This document shows, one piece after another, positions 4,589-5,418 of a stretch of DNA of 5,418 nucleotides. The DNA lies in NCBI GenBank assembly GCA_049314715.1, contig JBMOEL010000115.1:1-5418 (forward strand), in the 5' to 3' direction. Made by a program: the position numbers and the translations under genes. Each line of letters opens with the position of its first letter. The first letter of the stretch is position 1. The notes under the pieces were generated by a model. That model did no database searches, was not told the DNA's origin, and saw nothing but the letters and a program-made list of their open reading frames with translations. This stretch comes from JAFLDD01 sp049314715 (GTDB taxonomy: Bacteria; Pseudomonadota; Alphaproteobacteria; Rickettsiales; UBA3002).

Positions 4589-5418
4589 TCTTCTTCAGCC
4601 ACATTACGTTGCTCCATCCAATAAAGATCGCTCAGAATAGGTTTAGGTTGCCCCTGTGGAAGTAAACCTTCGATCTGATGTATTCTTTCTAGAGTAGGTC
4701 TCTGCTTACCATTTACCCATAAAGAAGCAGCGCTCTGACTAACTCCGATACTTCTACCTAACTGTGATAAATTCATATCCATCTCATCGCGCATGAACGA
4801 TCTTAATGTGAGCATAAATTCATCGGGAGTGCGGGAGGTTTTAATCGACTCCTCAATGTCTTCGTAATTCTTTTTTAGCTTGGTTATTTCAGGCACAGAC
4901 CAACCATAAGACTCACGTAATACCTTTCCGATCAACTCCAGCCTGTCAGGGTTCATCGGTAATGTACGAAACATGGATGGGTAATAGTTACTTGAAACTT
5001 TTAGATCGTATTTTTCTCTATCCTCTTTCCAATCAATGCCTTGCGCTTTGGCGCATTCAATAAAGAACTGGCGCTGATTGACTCCGAGTATATCAAGCAA
5101 CTGTTCTGACAAGTCGCACTTTGCTTTGTAAGGTTCATAGCTAGCTTTTTTATATCTTTCATCCAATTCGGCTTCTAGCACTGGGTCTTCTGACGCATTA
5201 ATCCATTTTTTAAACGCTATAAATGCAGGTTTGCTTGGTACGGATGTTCCCACCAACCATGCCTTCACTACATCATTATCGTATGGGATCACGTTCCCTG
5301 AGCTATTGGCACGTCTAGGTGATTCTTGTAGCTTCGCGATTTCAGTGCCAACATTCCCCACACGTCTAGCCTTGGCAATACAGTCCTTCATTAATATCCC
5401 GAAGTCTTGGCGATATTG
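4564..5418 (-). CDS. XRE-like HTH protein matching the N-terminal part of the 480-residue paralogue (open at the right edge)
   Basis: The frame has no stop up to the edge. An ATG at 5389-5391 would give 275 residues, but the nine codons before it (QYRQDFGIL) continue the alignment with the paralogue (EERKAFAEKL), so the real start is probably outside. In 275-residue numbering, module a (about 1-65) has SPRR and IPYDNDVVKAWLVGTSVPS, against EPRRFGIPYHPAVVAAWKAG in the paralogue. Module b (about 93-163) is degenerate. Module c (about 193-245) is a convincing XRE HTH: NLSQLGRSIGVSQSAASLW then VNGKQRPTLERI. The product then reads MEQRNVAEEEWAREGVA and stops at TAG (4564-4566), where the paralogue continues from FEQRAEALQLW into its fourth module. 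It is probably a cytoplasmic DNA-binding protein of unknown target. Base composition is AT-richer than the left half of the window. Confidence 0.78.
   Translation of the reverse strand, partial: QYRQDFGILMKDCIAKARRVGNVGTEIAKLQESPRRANSSGNVIPYDNDVVKAWLVGTSVPSKPAFIAFKKWINASEDPVLEAELDERYKKASYEPYKAKCDLSEQLLDILGVNQRQFFIECAKAQGIDWKEDREKYDLKVSSNYYPSMFRTLPMNPDRLELIGKVLRESYGWSVPEITKLKKNYEDIEESIKTSRTPDEFMLTLRSFMRDEMDMNLSQLGRSIGVSQSAASLWVNGKQRPTLERIHQIEGLLPQGQPKPILSDLYWMEQRNVAEEEWAREGVA

Overview
All six protein genes in this window lie on the minus strand, so the window reads right to left. A clear popZ (polar organizing protein Z, the DUF2497 family) makes the source an alphaproteobacterium. The IlvD fragment and a secreted ankyrin protein fit that. 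I cannot name a genus. The left part is about half GC by eye, and the XRE-type genes on the right are visibly AT-richer, roughly 42% in one sampled line.

Layout from left to right: (1) 1-420, the N-terminal 140 codons of ilvD, running off the left edge; (2) 469-1389, an exported protein with a long Pro/Ala/Glu linker and C-terminal ankyrin repeats; (3) 1390-1666, an intergenic stretch with a small dyad, an AT-rich part, a perfect DnaA box and a GC-rich part with short hairpins; (4) 1667-2212, popZ; (5) 2214-2484, a non-coding block bounded by perfect 21-bp inverted repeats and packed with internal hairpins, which looks like a MITE; its left end is one base from the popZ start codon; (6) 2485-2611, a gap with a second perfect DnaA box; (7) 2612-4054, a 480-residue protein with several diverged XRE-like helix-turn-helix modules; (8) 4151-4588 and 4564-5418, two overlapping genes that align with the C-terminal and N-terminal parts of that 480-residue protein. 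The last gene is open at the right edge.

The main discovery is the right half. The 480-residue protein and the 4564-5418 plus 4151-4588 pair are paralogues of one multi-HTH architecture. One copy is intact. In the other, a reading-frame change in a purine-rich tract near 4572-4580 splits the protein between its third and fourth HTH modules. Both versions end in the same short Trp-containing tail (GWEID and GWET). I do not recognise a named family, and the biological role is unknown. Sequence-specific DNA binding, possibly as a phage- or element-derived regulator, is an inference from the XRE-like W..G...P pattern.

The second discovery is the inverted-repeat element against popZ. It appears to supply the whole 5' leader, and probably the promoter, of a cell-pole organiser gene.
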